A DNA stretch of 31,391 nt from an uncultured Bacteroidales bacterium (GCA_900322025.1 ONYJ01000179.1:1-31391); one strand, 5' to 3'. Positions 17,639 to 25,810 are shown, counted from the stretch's first letter. Notes: a model not told the origin generated them from the letters alone. A program made the numbers and translations.

Positions 17639-18230
17639 AGATTTTACCTTCCTCCTTTAACGCTGCATTAAAACAATGCCGGCATAAAGGCTCATATTTA
17701 TCTGTTTCTCCGAGAAGTACCTGCTCATTGGCTCCGGCTCCCTGTACCGTCGGTAAGCGATGAGAATGTTGAGCAGGCTGTCCGCATCTCACACAGATGG
17801 CGTGAACTTTTGTAATATGCTCCGCCCTTGCCAAAAGAGCCGGCATCGGGCCAAATGGTTTTGCAAGATAATCCATGTCCAAACCGGCAACTATTACGCG
17901 TACCCCCCTATCTGCAAGAATGTTACACACCTCAACAATTCCCTCGTCAAAAAACTGAACCTCATCTATTCCCACCACATCCACATCCGTAGCATAGAGC
18001 AACACATTCTGCGAAGAATCTACATTTATAGACTGTATAGAATTACTGTCGTGAGAAACTACATTACTTTCTGAATACCTCACATCTATAGCAGGCTTAA
18101 AAATCTGCACCCGCTGATGAGCAAAATTAGCCCGTTTAAGGCGCCGTATAAGCTCCTCTGTTTTGCCGGAAAACATACTTCCGCAGATAACTTCAATCCA
18201 ACCAGCCTGTTTTGCGTTTTCAAGAAACAT
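17637..18230 (-). CDS. tdk: Thymidine kinase (type II, zinc-containing)
   Basis: 197 residues from the ATG at 18230. The frame stays open to an ATG at 18284, but the tdk promoter lies inside that extension, and MFLENAKQAGWIEVICGSM matches the usual start of Bacteroidota enzymes. It phosphorylates thymidine to dTMP in the salvage pathway. The Walker A motif GSMFSGKT is at residues 17-24, the Walker B-like DEVQFF follows, and a lasso/zinc region carries CVRCGQPAQHSHR and CRHCF. Length and motifs are standard for the tetrameric type II enzyme. It is divergent from the acidic protein gene. Confidence 0.94.
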   Translation of the reverse strand: MFLENAKQAGWIEVICGSMFSGKTEELIRRLKRANFAHQRVQIFKPAIDVRYSESNVVSHDSNSIQSINVDSSQNVLLYATDVDVVGIDEVQFFDEGIVEVCNILADRGVRVIVAGLDMDYLAKPFGPMPALLARAEHITKVHAICVRCGQPAQHSHRLPTVQGAGANEQVLLGETDKYEPLCRHCFNAALKEEGKI

Positions 18231-18254
18231 TTTTCCTATTTTTGTACCGTATGA

Positions 18255-18284
18255 CAAATATAGTGCAAATTGAGAGGAATGCAA
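18255..18284 (-). promoter_or_regulatory. tdk promoter (Bacteroidota type)
   Basis: On the minus strand TTG (18284-18282), 19 bases, TATATTTG (18262-18255). Transcription would start near 18248, leaving a leader of about 18 bases before the ATG at 18230 and excluding the longer ORF start at 18284. Confidence 0.75.
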
Positions 18285-18288
18285 GCTT
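18256..18288. repeat. 33-bp direct repeat, copy 1 (contains the tdk promoter)
   Basis: Matches 18323-18355 at 31 of 33 positions (differences at 18281 and 18286). This copy includes the active-looking promoter, because the base beside it (C at 18255) completes TATATTTG on the minus strand. Confidence 0.9.
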
Positions 18289-18322
18289 GCTTGACATTCC
18301 CGAAATGCAGCCTATATTAAAA

Positions 18323-18355
18323 AAATATAGTGCAAATTGAGAGGAATACAAGTTT
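18323..18355. repeat. 33-bp direct repeat, copy 2 (degenerate promoter copy)
   Basis: Second copy, 67 bases from the first. On the minus strand it has TTG (18351-18349), 19 bases, TATATTTT (18329-18322), so the last G of the -7 element is lost. It is 37 bases before the start of the acidic protein gene on the plus strand. Confidence 0.9.
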
Positions 18356-18391
18356 ACACACACATAACTAACTCGTAGAATTGGGAACATT

Positions 18392-19537
18392 ATGGAAGAG
18401 CAGAAAGGTCTATTGAGCACATTAGCAGAAGTCCTGAAACAGTACGAACAGAATCAGGAAAACAGCAAAGACACCACAGCAATCGCCATAGAAGAAAAAC
18501 TTAATGAGATTGCAAAAATGATCTCATCTTTGAGCGATAGGATAGATACCCTAAACAGCAGGGTTAATTACATTGGTGAACATATAGAAAAGGATATTAC
18601 CCTAACTCCGGAGCCGATTTTTGACAATCCCGAAAGTGTAGATGCAAACTTCCATTGCCCAGACAACGAGTATAACTCAGATTTTGAAGAAGCAGAAATC
18701 ACAGATAATCAGGGTAGCTCCTTTGAATTCAGCAACAGCGAAGAAGATAAAATGAAGGAAGGCGTGGAAGAAGAAAACGAGGAAGAGTTTGAAGGTAATG
18801 ACTGTGAGGAAGGTGAGGATAAGGAAAATAATGAGAATGGTGAAAATGGTGAGAATGATGAAGAAGAAAATGAAATAGAAAATAAGGATGAGGACGATGA
18901 GTGGAATGAGGAGAGTGAGAGTGAAGAAAATAGTTACAACTATGATGAGGATGAAGACGGAGGCGAAGATGAATATGATGAAGAAGAGGAGGAATATGAG
19001 AATGGAGAGGTTGATGATGAGAACGAGAATGGCGATGAAGACGAAGAGGATAGTAACGAATATGAGAATGAAGAGGAGGAGGAAGAATATGATGGCAGTG
19101 AAGAAGATGAGGAGTATAACAACGATGCAGAAAATGATGGAATAGGGAAGAACTATCGCAAAGACAATAGCAGTAATATAACAAGAGAAGTAGCTGAAGA
19201 ACAAGCTAATATCCATCAACAGTCGGCGCATGATTTTTCTTCGGAACGGCAGAACTTAAAAAAGAACAAAGACTGGTACGATTGGGAGTATGATTATCCG
19301 GCTGAATATGTAGATAACATAATGGACTCATTAGGTATCAACGATAAATTAGAGTTTGTAAGAGAACTATTCCACTCAGATACAAGGATGTTTGAGCGAC
19401 AGATAGCGGAAATAGAAACAATGAGCAATTTTAAATCTGTGGTTCAGTTCCTCCGACAAGCACATCCGGAATGGGACGAAGACAGTAGCGCCGTATATAA
19501 ACTTTACATGCACATCCGCAGAAAGTTCAGAAACTAA
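18392..19537 (+). CDS. Acidic low-complexity protein with conserved Bacteroidales C-terminal domain
   Basis: 381 residues in three parts. Residues 1-75 are helical with a heptad-like pattern (LNEIAKMISSLSDRIDTLNSRV), probably a short coiled coil. Residues about 117-250 are extremely rich in Glu, Asp and Asn with scattered Tyr and Gly, and must be disordered and strongly negative. The last about 75 residues, from MDSLGINDKLEFVRELF to WDEDSSAVYKLYMHIRRKF, resemble, in my recall, the conserved end of Bacteroidales hypothetical proteins (INDKFxFxRELF, then WDPE and a final helix). Function unknown. Gene order tdk (divergent), this gene, rsmI is familiar from Bacteroidales. It ends 4 bases before rsmI, so they are likely co-transcribed. 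No signal peptide, so it is probably cytoplasmic. No promoter of the phylum's type was seen upstream. Confidence 0.75.
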   Translation: MEEQKGLLSTLAEVLKQYEQNQENSKDTTAIAIEEKLNEIAKMISSLSDRIDTLNSRVNYIGEHIEKDITLTPEPIFDNPESVDANFHCPDNEYNSDFEEAEITDNQGSSFEFSNSEEDKMKEGVEEENEEEFEGNDCEEGEDKENNENGENGENDEEENEIENKDEDDEWNEESESEENSYNYDEDEDGGEDEYDEEEEEYENGEVDDENENGDEDEEDSNEYENEEEEEEYDGSEEDEEYNNDAENDGIGKNYRKDNSSNITREVAEEQANIHQQSAHDFSSERQNLKKNKDWYDWEYDYPAEYVDNIMDSLGINDKLEFVRELFHSDTRMFERQIAEIETMSNFKSVVQFLRQAHPEWDEDSSAVYKLYMHIRRKFRN

Positions 19538-19541
19538 GGAT

Positions 19542-20282
19542 ATGAAAAACGGCATGTTATATCTTGTCCCTACACCTATAGGCAATCTGGAAGATATTAC
19601 ACTCAGAGCCATACAAGTGCTCAAAAATGTAGATATCATCTATGCGGAAGACACACGCACAAGTAGTGTTCTGCTCAAAAGATATGACATTTCCACCCAC
19701 ATGGAAAGTTTTCACAAGTTCAACGAGCACAAGAAAACTGAATCTATCTGCACAAAACTACTTGAAGGAGGTACAGCTGCCCTGATTACAGACGCCGGTT
19801 CGCCGGGCATTTCAGACCCGGGCTTTTTGATTGTGAGAGCCTGTATCGAGAATAACATCGAGATAGAAGCCCTACCGGGAGCTACAGCATTTGTTCCGGC
19901 ACTAACTGTTAGCGGTCTGCCCTCCGACAGATTCTGCTTCGAAGGTTTTCTGCCCCAGAAAAAAGGCAGGCAAACAAGAATCCGCATGATAGCAGAAAGC
20001 CCCATAACTTGCATTGTTTACGAATCGCCATATAGGTTACTCAAACTGTTAGAAACTCTAAAGGAATTTGCAGGCGGCAATCGCAGAGTTGCTGTATGCA
20101 GAGAGATCAGCAAAATACATAACGAGTGTAAAAGAGGTACCATAAATGAACTCATTTCTTGGTTTAGCCAGAATGAGCCTAAAGGAGAAATTGTAGTAAT
20201 AATTGAAGGGAAAGAAAATGGGAAAGATGTGGAAGAAGATTTTGGAAGGGATGAGAAAGAAAAGTTCAACTACATCCAATGA
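19542..20282 (+). CDS. rsmI: 16S rRNA (cytidine(1402)-2'-O)-methyltransferase
   Basis: A 246-residue SAM-dependent tetrapyrrole-methylase-fold enzyme that 2'-O-methylates C1402 in the ribosomal P site. Signature stretches are LVPTPIGNLEDITLRA at the start, YAEDTRTSSVLL, LITDAGSPGISDPG and ALPGATAFVPALTVSGLP. The family core ends around KGEIVVIIEG (residue 225); the last about 20 residues (KENGKDVEEDFG onward) are charged and overlap the beginning of the comEA-like gene in another frame, so this tail may be unimportant. The start lies 4 bases after the acidic protein stop, which points to an operon. Confidence 0.94.
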   Translation: MKNGMLYLVPTPIGNLEDITLRAIQVLKNVDIIYAEDTRTSSVLLKRYDISTHMESFHKFNEHKKTESICTKLLEGGTAALITDAGSPGISDPGFLIVRACIENNIEIEALPGATAFVPALTVSGLPSDRFCFEGFLPQKKGRQTRIRMIAESPITCIVYESPYRLLKLLETLKEFAGGNRRVAVCREISKIHNECKRGTINELISWFSQNEPKGEIVVIIEGKENGKDVEEDFGRDEKEKFNYIQ

Positions 20283-21465
20283 ACGAGAGCAACCGAAAAT
20301 AACCGACACAACAGCAAGAGGCGTCTTAGCCTTAATGGTCTTGATTTTTGTATTTCAGACCGTTACATTTACCATTCATAAATGCTCCGATAAAGAGCAG
20401 CCGAGTATTGCCTATAATACCAACCCTAATCCTAACATTAATACCAATACCAGCACGAACAACAACACGAACGCTAACACTAACTTCACCTACAAGCGAA
20501 ACTCATATCAACAGTATAATTATACCCTATTCAACTTTAACCCGAACACTATTACCATAGACAGTTTAAAGATGCTTGGATTTTCTGAAAAACAAGCACT
20601 TACTATTATTCATTACAGAGAAAAGGGAGGGCGCTTCAGAAAAAAAGAAGATTTTGCAAAAATATATAGCGTAAGCGATGAAAAATATATAGAGCTCGAA
20701 CCATACATAAATATAAGCAACCCTACGACCAAACGCAATAAAAACTATCAGAGTACAAAACTCAACGATGCAGCCCCCCGCAAACAGAGTGCAGAAAGCA
20801 ACTCTACTCCAAGCAACAGCGCAAAGCAATCCGAGAAGACTGTTTTTAGGAATATAAATCACAAGGCAGTTATATCTGAAGGTACAGTAGTATCTCAAAA
20901 AACAATAGAGCAAAACGCAGAGAGAAAGAACAGAGTATCGCAAAATAGTACAGTGCCGCAGAACACCGCAATGCAAAACACAGCACCACAGAACAGTACG
21001 CCACCGCAAAACAACAACGCCGCAGGTGGAAATCAGCGCAAAGAAACATGGAATAAACCTAAGTCCAAAGTATATATAGATATCAATGAGGCAGATAGCA
21101 CTACCCTTATGTCTGTAAATGGAATCGGCCCCTACTTCTGCCGTAGCATTCTATCCTACAGAAAGGCTCTGGGCAGTTTTTACAGCACAGAGCAGTTGTT
21201 AGAAATCAAGGGCATGGATCAAGAAAAGTATAACAGAATAAAAGATCAGATATTTGTTCATCCTGCAGGAGTAAAGAAATTCTCAATAGCAGGGGCAGAT
21301 AGAGCTTTCCTTGAAAAACATCCCTACATAGGAGCTTACAATGCAAGAGGAATTGCGCTGTTCATGCAAAATCGCTCAAAAGAGGAGATTACCTTAAAAA
21401 CACTGGTAGAAAACAATATCCTAACAGTAGCAGATACACTCAGGTTGCACCCATACATATACTGA
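20227..21465 (+). CDS. ComEA-like helix-hairpin-helix protein
   Basis: I place the start at 20227 because MWKKILEGMRKK followed by a membrane helix matches the usual start of Bacteroidota helix-hairpin-helix proteins; ATG 20218 and TTG 20203 are alternatives. This makes 412 residues and a 56-bp overlap with rsmI. One membrane segment (ARGVLALMVLIFVFQTVTF) anchors it, with the rest probably outside the cytoplasmic membrane. An Asn-X dipeptide run follows (20416-20487), then one HhH module (SLKMLGFSEKQALTIIHYRE), a long Gln/Asn/Thr-rich linker, a second module (DINEADSTTLMSVNGIGPYF) and a third, degenerate one at the end (FLEKHPYIGAYNARGIALF). HhH pairs bind DNA without sequence preference, as in ComEA for DNA uptake, but a role in transformation here is only inferred. 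Confidence 0.8.
   Translation: MWKKILEGMRKKSSTTSNEREQPKITDTTARGVLALMVLIFVFQTVTFTIHKCSDKEQPSIAYNTNPNPNINTNTSTNNNTNANTNFTYKRNSYQQYNYTLFNFNPNTITIDSLKMLGFSEKQALTIIHYREKGGRFRKKEDFAKIYSVSDEKYIELEPYINISNPTTKRNKNYQSTKLNDAAPRKQSAESNSTPSNSAKQSEKTVFRNINHKAVISEGTVVSQKTIEQNAERKNRVSQNSTVPQNTAMQNTAPQNSTPPQNNNAAGGNQRKETWNKPKSKVYIDINEADSTTLMSVNGIGPYFCRSILSYRKALGSFYSTEQLLEIKGMDQEKYNRIKDQIFVHPAGVKKFSIAGADRAFLEKHPYIGAYNARGIALFMQNRSKEEITLKTLVENNILTVADTLRLHPYIY
20416..20487 (+). repeat. Degenerate hexanucleotide repeat encoding Asn-X dipeptides
   Basis: About 12 units of the form AAY-NCN in frame, giving NTNPNPNINTNTSTNNNTNA and on to NTNF just after the membrane anchor of the ComEA-like protein. Units differ mainly in the second codon, so this is an old, diverged repeat. 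Confidence 0.75.
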
Positions 21466-21507
21466 TTCAGCCAGATTTTTATTATCACTGAAAATTGCGT
21501 TAGTTTT

Positions 21508-21532
21508 CCTTTTCGATAAGCCAAATGAGCAA
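21508..21532. repeat. Dispersed intergenic repeat, copy 2
   Basis: Counterpart of 11031-11054 (22 of 24 aligned bases, one gap). CTTGTTTT follows at 21549-21556. It lies in the 227-base gap between the comEA-like gene and the NatA/NatB-like transporter. Confidence 0.55.
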
Positions 21533-21623
21533 AAAAACGCACAGAGCACTTGTTTTAACCCTACGCATTGCAAATTCAACATAGAAGCGCAACGGTTTTG
21601 AGGGCAGATTTAGCTCAGTACGC

Positions 21624-21653
21624 TTTGAGAGTATGCCGATTTTTGTATATTTG
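21624..21653 (+). promoter_or_regulatory. Promoter of the NatA/NatB-like ABC transporter
   Basis: TTTG at 21624-21627, 18 bases, TATATTTG at 21646-21653. Transcription would start near 21660, about 33 bases before the ATG at 21693. Confidence 0.75.
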
Positions 21654-21692
21654 TTAAAGCAGACAGATTGAACAATAACATATTTTACAAGA

Positions 21693-22667
21693 ATGGCTTT
21701 TATAGAATGTGAGAATGTGGTCAAGAAATTTGGCTCCTTTACAGCCTTAGACCATATCAATTTAAATATTCCGCAAGGGGGAATATTTGGTTTTTTAGGG
21801 CCTAATGGTGCCGGCAAAACAACTCTAATCAGAATTATCAACCGCATTATTCTACCTACTGAAGGCAAAGTGCACTTCAATAATAAAGAGCTAACACTTA
21901 GTGATATAGAAAACATAGGATACCTCCCCGAAGAGCGTGGCCTATACAAGAAAATGAAAGTTGGAGAGCAGGCTTTGTATTTAGCAAGGCTAAAAGGTAT
22001 GTCCAAATCCGATGCCACAAAGGAACTTATGAAATGGTTTCAGAAATTTGGCATACAGCCATGGTGGAACAAAAAAGTTGAGGAATTGAGCAAGGGTATG
22101 GCTCAGAAAGTGCAGTTTATAACCACCGTACTCCACAAGCCGCAACTGCTGATTTTAGATGAGCCCTTTTCCGGCTTCGACCCCATAAATGTAAATCTTA
22201 TTCGCGATGAGATTTTACGCCTTAAATCAGAGGGTTGCACCATCATTCTCTCTACTCACAACATGGAATCTGTAGAAGAGTTATGCGATGAGATAGCCCT
22301 CATTAACAAAGCAAAGCTAATTGTTTCCGGTAATGTAGATGAAATCCGCAAACAATACGGCCATAACAGAGTAGAAGTATGCTTCCGGCCATACGAAAGT
22401 ACTCCCGACAGCATGTTGGAAAAACAAGAAGGTCTATTCTCGGTAGTTGCCACAGAAAAGGTTAAAAACTACTATAAGGGTATTCTTGATATAGAGAACC
22501 AGACAGCAAGTAAAGACCTCCTAAACAATATTGCAAATCAAGTTGATATAATTTCATATCAACCGCTTATGCCTAAAATGAATGAGATTTTCATCAAGCT
22601 CGTTAAGGAAAGCGGTGGGGCTGTATCCCAAAGTATGGACGATTACAATAATTCTAAAAAGCAATAA
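21693..22667 (+). CDS. ABC transporter ATP-binding protein (NatA-like)
   Basis: A 324-residue ATPase. Walker A GPNGAGKTT is at residues 36-44, the signature motif is degenerate (EELSKGMAQKVQ in place of LSGGQ), Walker B is LLILDEP and the H-loop is ILSTHNM. A C-terminal extension of about 90 residues (from YGHNRVEVCF) is typical of DrrA/NatA-type subunits (DUF4162-like). It powers the permease 3 bases downstream. The pair resembles the sodium exporter NatAB, but similar pairs export lipids or drugs, so the substrate is open. Confidence 0.9.
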   Translation: MAFIECENVVKKFGSFTALDHINLNIPQGGIFGFLGPNGAGKTTLIRIINRIILPTEGKVHFNNKELTLSDIENIGYLPEERGLYKKMKVGEQALYLARLKGMSKSDATKELMKWFQKFGIQPWWNKKVEELSKGMAQKVQFITTVLHKPQLLILDEPFSGFDPINVNLIRDEILRLKSEGCTIILSTHNMESVEELCDEIALINKAKLIVSGNVDEIRKQYGHNRVEVCFRPYESTPDSMLEKQEGLFSVVATEKVKNYYKGILDIENQTASKDLLNNIANQVDIISYQPLMPKMNEIFIKLVKESGGAVSQSMDDYNNSKKQ

Positions 22668-22670
22668 GAT

Positions 22671-24035
22671 ATGAGCAAGATAGGTATTATTATATCAAGA
22701 GAATATGCTACAAGGGTTAAGAAGAAATCTTTTATTATCGCAACCTTTCTTGCGCCATTTCTGCTTGCTCTTATGTTTGTAATTCCGTGGCTTGTTATGT
22801 CTAACTCTTCAGACAACAAACTTAGGGTGATTGTGGTTGACGACCAGTCTGAAGTAATATATCAAAAACTGCAAGATCACGATAACATTAAATACAGAGT
22901 TGTAGATCACGCCTCGGCAGAAGTAATGAAGCAAGAACTGAAGGCAGAGCACGGCTACGCCATATTACAGATTTCGCCGCTCGATTCTCTTAACAACGTA
23001 AGTGCATCTATTTTCTGCAACGAGCAAGTAAGTTTAGCTCTTAAAAGCCAGATACAAAGCCATATAAATAAAATTTTAGCAGAGCACAAATTAGAATCGT
23101 ACGATATCCCGAACTTAGATGCTGTTCTAAAGAACATAAATCATGAGGCTACTGTAAAAACCTTTCAGTTAAGTAAAAAAGATAAAGAGGGTAAAGAAAC
23201 TTCTGTTGGTGTATATATGGGCATTGGCTATGCCTCAGGCTTTATAATCTACTTCTTTATTTTTATGTTCGGAGGCTTGGTAATGAATGGAGTTGTGGAA
23301 GAAAAGAGCAACAGAATTATAGAGGTTATTGTATCTTCCGTAAAACCAATGCAACTAATGCTGGGCAAAATTATAGGAATTGCACTTGTAGCTATTACCC
23401 AGTTTACAGCTTGGGTAGTTCTTACATTCCTTATACTTACCGGTGTTGGCTTGTTTACCGGAAACTCGGCAACCGAAATGGCCAAGCAAAACACACAAGC
23501 TCAAGCAATGATATCCGGTGTAGAGACCACTGGTATTGATGCCGCTGCTGCTGCAGAGGCAATAGATATTTCAAGTGCAGACAATACTTTTTTCAGCACC
23601 CTCTCACAAATGAATATACTTGGCATAATCGGAACTTTCTTGCTATACTTCTTACTCGGCTATTTGCTGTACGCAAGCATGTTTGCAGCGGTTGGTGCCT
23701 GCGTGGACAATCAAGCCGATACTCAGCAACTTCTGTTTCCGATTACCATTCCATTGATTCTGGGCTTGTTTATCATGATGAGTGCTTTCCAAAATCCAAA
23801 TTCATCACTTGCTATATGGGGTTCCATAATACCATTTACATCGCCAATGGTAATGGTTGCTCGCTTTTCTTACGGAGTGCCGGCATGGCAGTATATACTC
23901 TCTGTAACCCTGCTTTTGGGCACATTCTTGTTCATGGGGTGGGTTAGCGCAAAGATATATCGTATCGGCATTCTATCCTATGGCAAAAAAGCCGGCTGGA
24001 AAGATATTTTTAGATGGCTAAAAATCAACGATTAA
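22671..24035 (+). CDS. ABC transporter permease (NatB-like, ABC-2 family)
   Basis: 454 residues: a first helix (residues about 20-42, FIIATFLAPFLLALMFVIPWLVM), a periplasmic domain of about 130 residues, then six helices in the C-terminal half. GGLVMNGVVEEKSNRIIEVI followed by VKPMQLMLGKIIGIALV is the characteristic NatB/ABC-2 block. An unusual Ala-rich stretch (AAAAAEAIDISSADN, near residue 290) sits between helices. It works with the preceding ATPase. The next gene starts 93 bases later, after an imperfect duplication. Confidence 0.9.
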   Translation: MSKIGIIISREYATRVKKKSFIIATFLAPFLLALMFVIPWLVMSNSSDNKLRVIVVDDQSEVIYQKLQDHDNIKYRVVDHASAEVMKQELKAEHGYAILQISPLDSLNNVSASIFCNEQVSLALKSQIQSHINKILAEHKLESYDIPNLDAVLKNINHEATVKTFQLSKKDKEGKETSVGVYMGIGYASGFIIYFFIFMFGGLVMNGVVEEKSNRIIEVIVSSVKPMQLMLGKIIGIALVAITQFTAWVVLTFLILTGVGLFTGNSATEMAKQNTQAQAMISGVETTGIDAAAAAEAIDISSADNTFFSTLSQMNILGIIGTFLLYFLLGYLLYASMFAAVGACVDNQADTQQLLFPITIPLILGLFIMMSAFQNPNSSLAIWGSIIPFTSPMVMVARFSYGVPAWQYILSVTLLLGTFLFMGWVSAKIYRIGILSYGKKAGWKDIFRWLKIND

Positions 24036-24049
24036 CACATAACGAATCG

Positions 24050-24079
24050 GATAACAAGCAACCATAGCCCCCTCTATAC
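24050..24079. repeat. Imperfect direct repeat before the 5'-nucleotidase genes, copy 1
   Basis: Shares GATAACAAG, AAC, ATA and CCTCTATAC in the same order with 24111-24143, with small indels. It may be a duplicated initiation region in which the ATG is no longer present. Confidence 0.45.
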
Positions 24080-24110
24080 CGAAGAAACTATGCGGCCTTT
24101 ATCTGGTTCT

Positions 24111-24143
24111 GATAACAAGTAACATAATATGACTCCTCTATAC
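24111..24143. repeat. Imperfect direct repeat, copy 2 (spans the start codon at 24129)
   Basis: Second copy of the preceding element, 61 bases on. It contains the ATG of the following gene and its first codons (CCTCTATAC encodes part of TPLYK). Confidence 0.45.
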
Positions 24144-24983
24144 AAGACACTGTTTTGCATGTGTATTGCCCTGCTGCTAATTTTACTACCTAACAGCACA
24201 GAAGCCCAAAGGGTTAAAAAGGCAGAGTACACATCTACACAATTAAACAATCCGGCCTTAAGCAAGATAAACTGGACCACCACTACTATAGATTCCAGAT
24301 TCGAAAAAAACTCTTCCGACAACTTGCTTAGTTCTGCTGTAGTATCAAAATATAAGCCGGAAGTTGATAAGTTCTCAGAACCCATAGGATACTGTCCTAC
24401 AGGGCTTAAAAGAGGCTATCCGGTTGCACCTATGTCGTGTTGGGCGGCTGATGCCTTAAAAGAATATGCACAAAACTATATAGATACCACCACAAGAACG
24501 GATATAGACAAAAACATCCGAGTAGATTTTTCTCTAATGAATTTTGGCGGCATAAGAAGCGAAATGCCAAAAGGCAATGTGTCTAAATACGATATACTCT
24601 CCATTTTCCCATTTAATAACTTTCTGATAATAGAAGAGTTAGATGGCAGTAAAGTAAAAATGCTAATGGAGTTTTTTGCTAAAACAAGAGCCCAAGTTCT
24701 TGGAGGCGTACAGCTCCACATAGATGGCGATACTGTAAAAGAATGTCTCATAAATGGAGAGCTCCTCAACGAAAATCGCAAATATGTCGTGGCCACCATA
24801 GATTTTTTATACAAAGGCGGAGATAATCTTTATCCGCTAAAGTACGGTAATTGGAAAATAGACACCGATAAAAAAATGATGGATGTATTCATAGAATATA
24901 TTCAAGACCTCACGGCCAAAGGCAAAAAGATAGAGAAAGAAGCAGACAATCGTCTGATAATCGAAAATAAAACACAAGACTGA
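24129..24983 (+). CDS. 5'-nucleotidase C-terminal (substrate-binding) domain protein, exported
   Basis: 284 residues with a signal peptide (LFCMCIALLLILLPNSTEA, cut near residue 26). The body is the UshA-type C-terminal domain without the metallophosphatase half: CWAADALKEYA, then LMNFGGIRSEMPKGNVSKYD and ILSIFPFNNFLIIEEL, and later VVATIDFLYKGGDNLYPL. In UshA this domain binds the nucleoside. The catalytic half is the separate gene that follows after 2 bases, so the two are expected to act together in the periplasm to dephosphorylate nucleotides. This split arrangement recurs in Bacteroidota by my recall. Confidence 0.87.
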   Translation: MTPLYKTLFCMCIALLLILLPNSTEAQRVKKAEYTSTQLNNPALSKINWTTTTIDSRFEKNSSDNLLSSAVVSKYKPEVDKFSEPIGYCPTGLKRGYPVAPMSCWAADALKEYAQNYIDTTTRTDIDKNIRVDFSLMNFGGIRSEMPKGNVSKYDILSIFPFNNFLIIEELDGSKVKMLMEFFAKTRAQVLGGVQLHIDGDTVKECLINGELLNENRKYVVATIDFLYKGGDNLYPLKYGNWKIDTDKKMMDVFIEYIQDLTAKGKKIEKEADNRLIIENKTQD

Positions 24984-24985
24984 TT

Positions 24986-25810
24986 ATGAGAAACATACTA
25001 CTTTTAACGGCCATATCTTTGCTGTTTACTCTGTCTGCTGCAGGACAAGATTTGGTAATACTCCACACCAACGATACTCATAGTCAGATAGAACCTCTAA
25101 ATACAGGGCAGTATAAAGGACTGGGAGGTGTTGAACGCAGAGAGAAATATATCCGGCAAGTAAGAGCCGAACACAAAAATGTTATTCTGCTGGATGCCGG
25201 AGACTTTTCTCAAGGCACACCGTATTTTACTCTTTTCAAAGGCGATGTAGAAATAGAACTCATGAATGCCCTTAAATATGATGCTGCTACTTTTGGCAAT
25301 CACGAGTTCGACAATGGTACAGAAGAACTGGCACGAAGAATAAAGATGGCAGAATTCCCTATTGTAAACGCAAATTATACTACCGACAACACTCCGTTAA
25401 AAAACTTGGTGCCACCATATACCATATTGGAGAAAGGTGGAAAAAGAATCGGTGTAATTGGTTTAAGCGTAAGACTCTCCGGCCTTGTAAGCCCGGAACA
25501 AATTGGGAAGATGAAATATAAACATCCATACAAGATTGTAGATAAGCTCGCAACCAAGCTAAGAAAAAACAAAAAATGCGATCTTGTAATTCTGCTAACA
25601 CACTGCGGATTCTCACAGGGCACTCAACAGAACCCTTCCGACACTATGATTGCTCAAAATACTGAAGGCGTGGATATTATCATAGGAGGACACTCTCACA
25701 CTTTTATAAAAGAACCTGCCATAATAGAAAGCAAAAACGGGAAAAAAGTAATGGTTGTACAGGCTGGCAGCAAGGGAGAAGAAGTTGGCCGAATTGATAT
25801 CTGGTTCTAA
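24986..25810 (+). CDS. 5'-nucleotidase/UshA-like metallophosphatase, exported
   Basis: 274 residues with a signal peptide (LLLTAISLLFTLSAAGQ, cut near residue 20). It carries the dinuclear-metal ligands of calcineurin-type phosphatases: D30 and H32 in HTNDTH, D73 in LDAGDF, N105 and H106 in GNHEFD, the histidine of LLTHCGF, and both histidines of GGHSHTF. It would hydrolyse 5'-nucleotides or related phosphoesters in the periplasm. It stops where UshA's C-terminal domain would begin; that domain is the preceding gene. Its stop codon overlaps the stop of the convergent sensor kinase gene. Confidence 0.9.
   Translation: MRNILLLTAISLLFTLSAAGQDLVILHTNDTHSQIEPLNTGQYKGLGGVERREKYIRQVRAEHKNVILLDAGDFSQGTPYFTLFKGDVEIELMNALKYDAATFGNHEFDNGTEELARRIKMAEFPIVNANYTTDNTPLKNLVPPYTILEKGGKRIGVIGLSVRLSGLVSPEQIGKMKYKHPYKIVDKLATKLRKNKKCDLVILLTHCGFSQGTQQNPSDTMIAQNTEGVDIIIGGHSHTFIKEPAIIESKNGKKVMVVQAGSKGEEVGRIDIWF

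Noticed and set aside
18291..18318. TTGACA-N16-TATATT, like an E. coli sigma-70 promoter, before the acidic gene
   Set aside because: The primary sigma factor of Bacteroidota uses TTTG/TAnnTTTG instead, and short AT-rich matches are expected by chance.
18677..19231. Long antisense frames with hydrophobic or Ser/His-rich repeats opposite the acidic gene
   Set aside because: They arise because GA-rich Glu/Asp codons read on the other strand as Phe/Ile/Leu or Ser/His; no independent start signal or family match.
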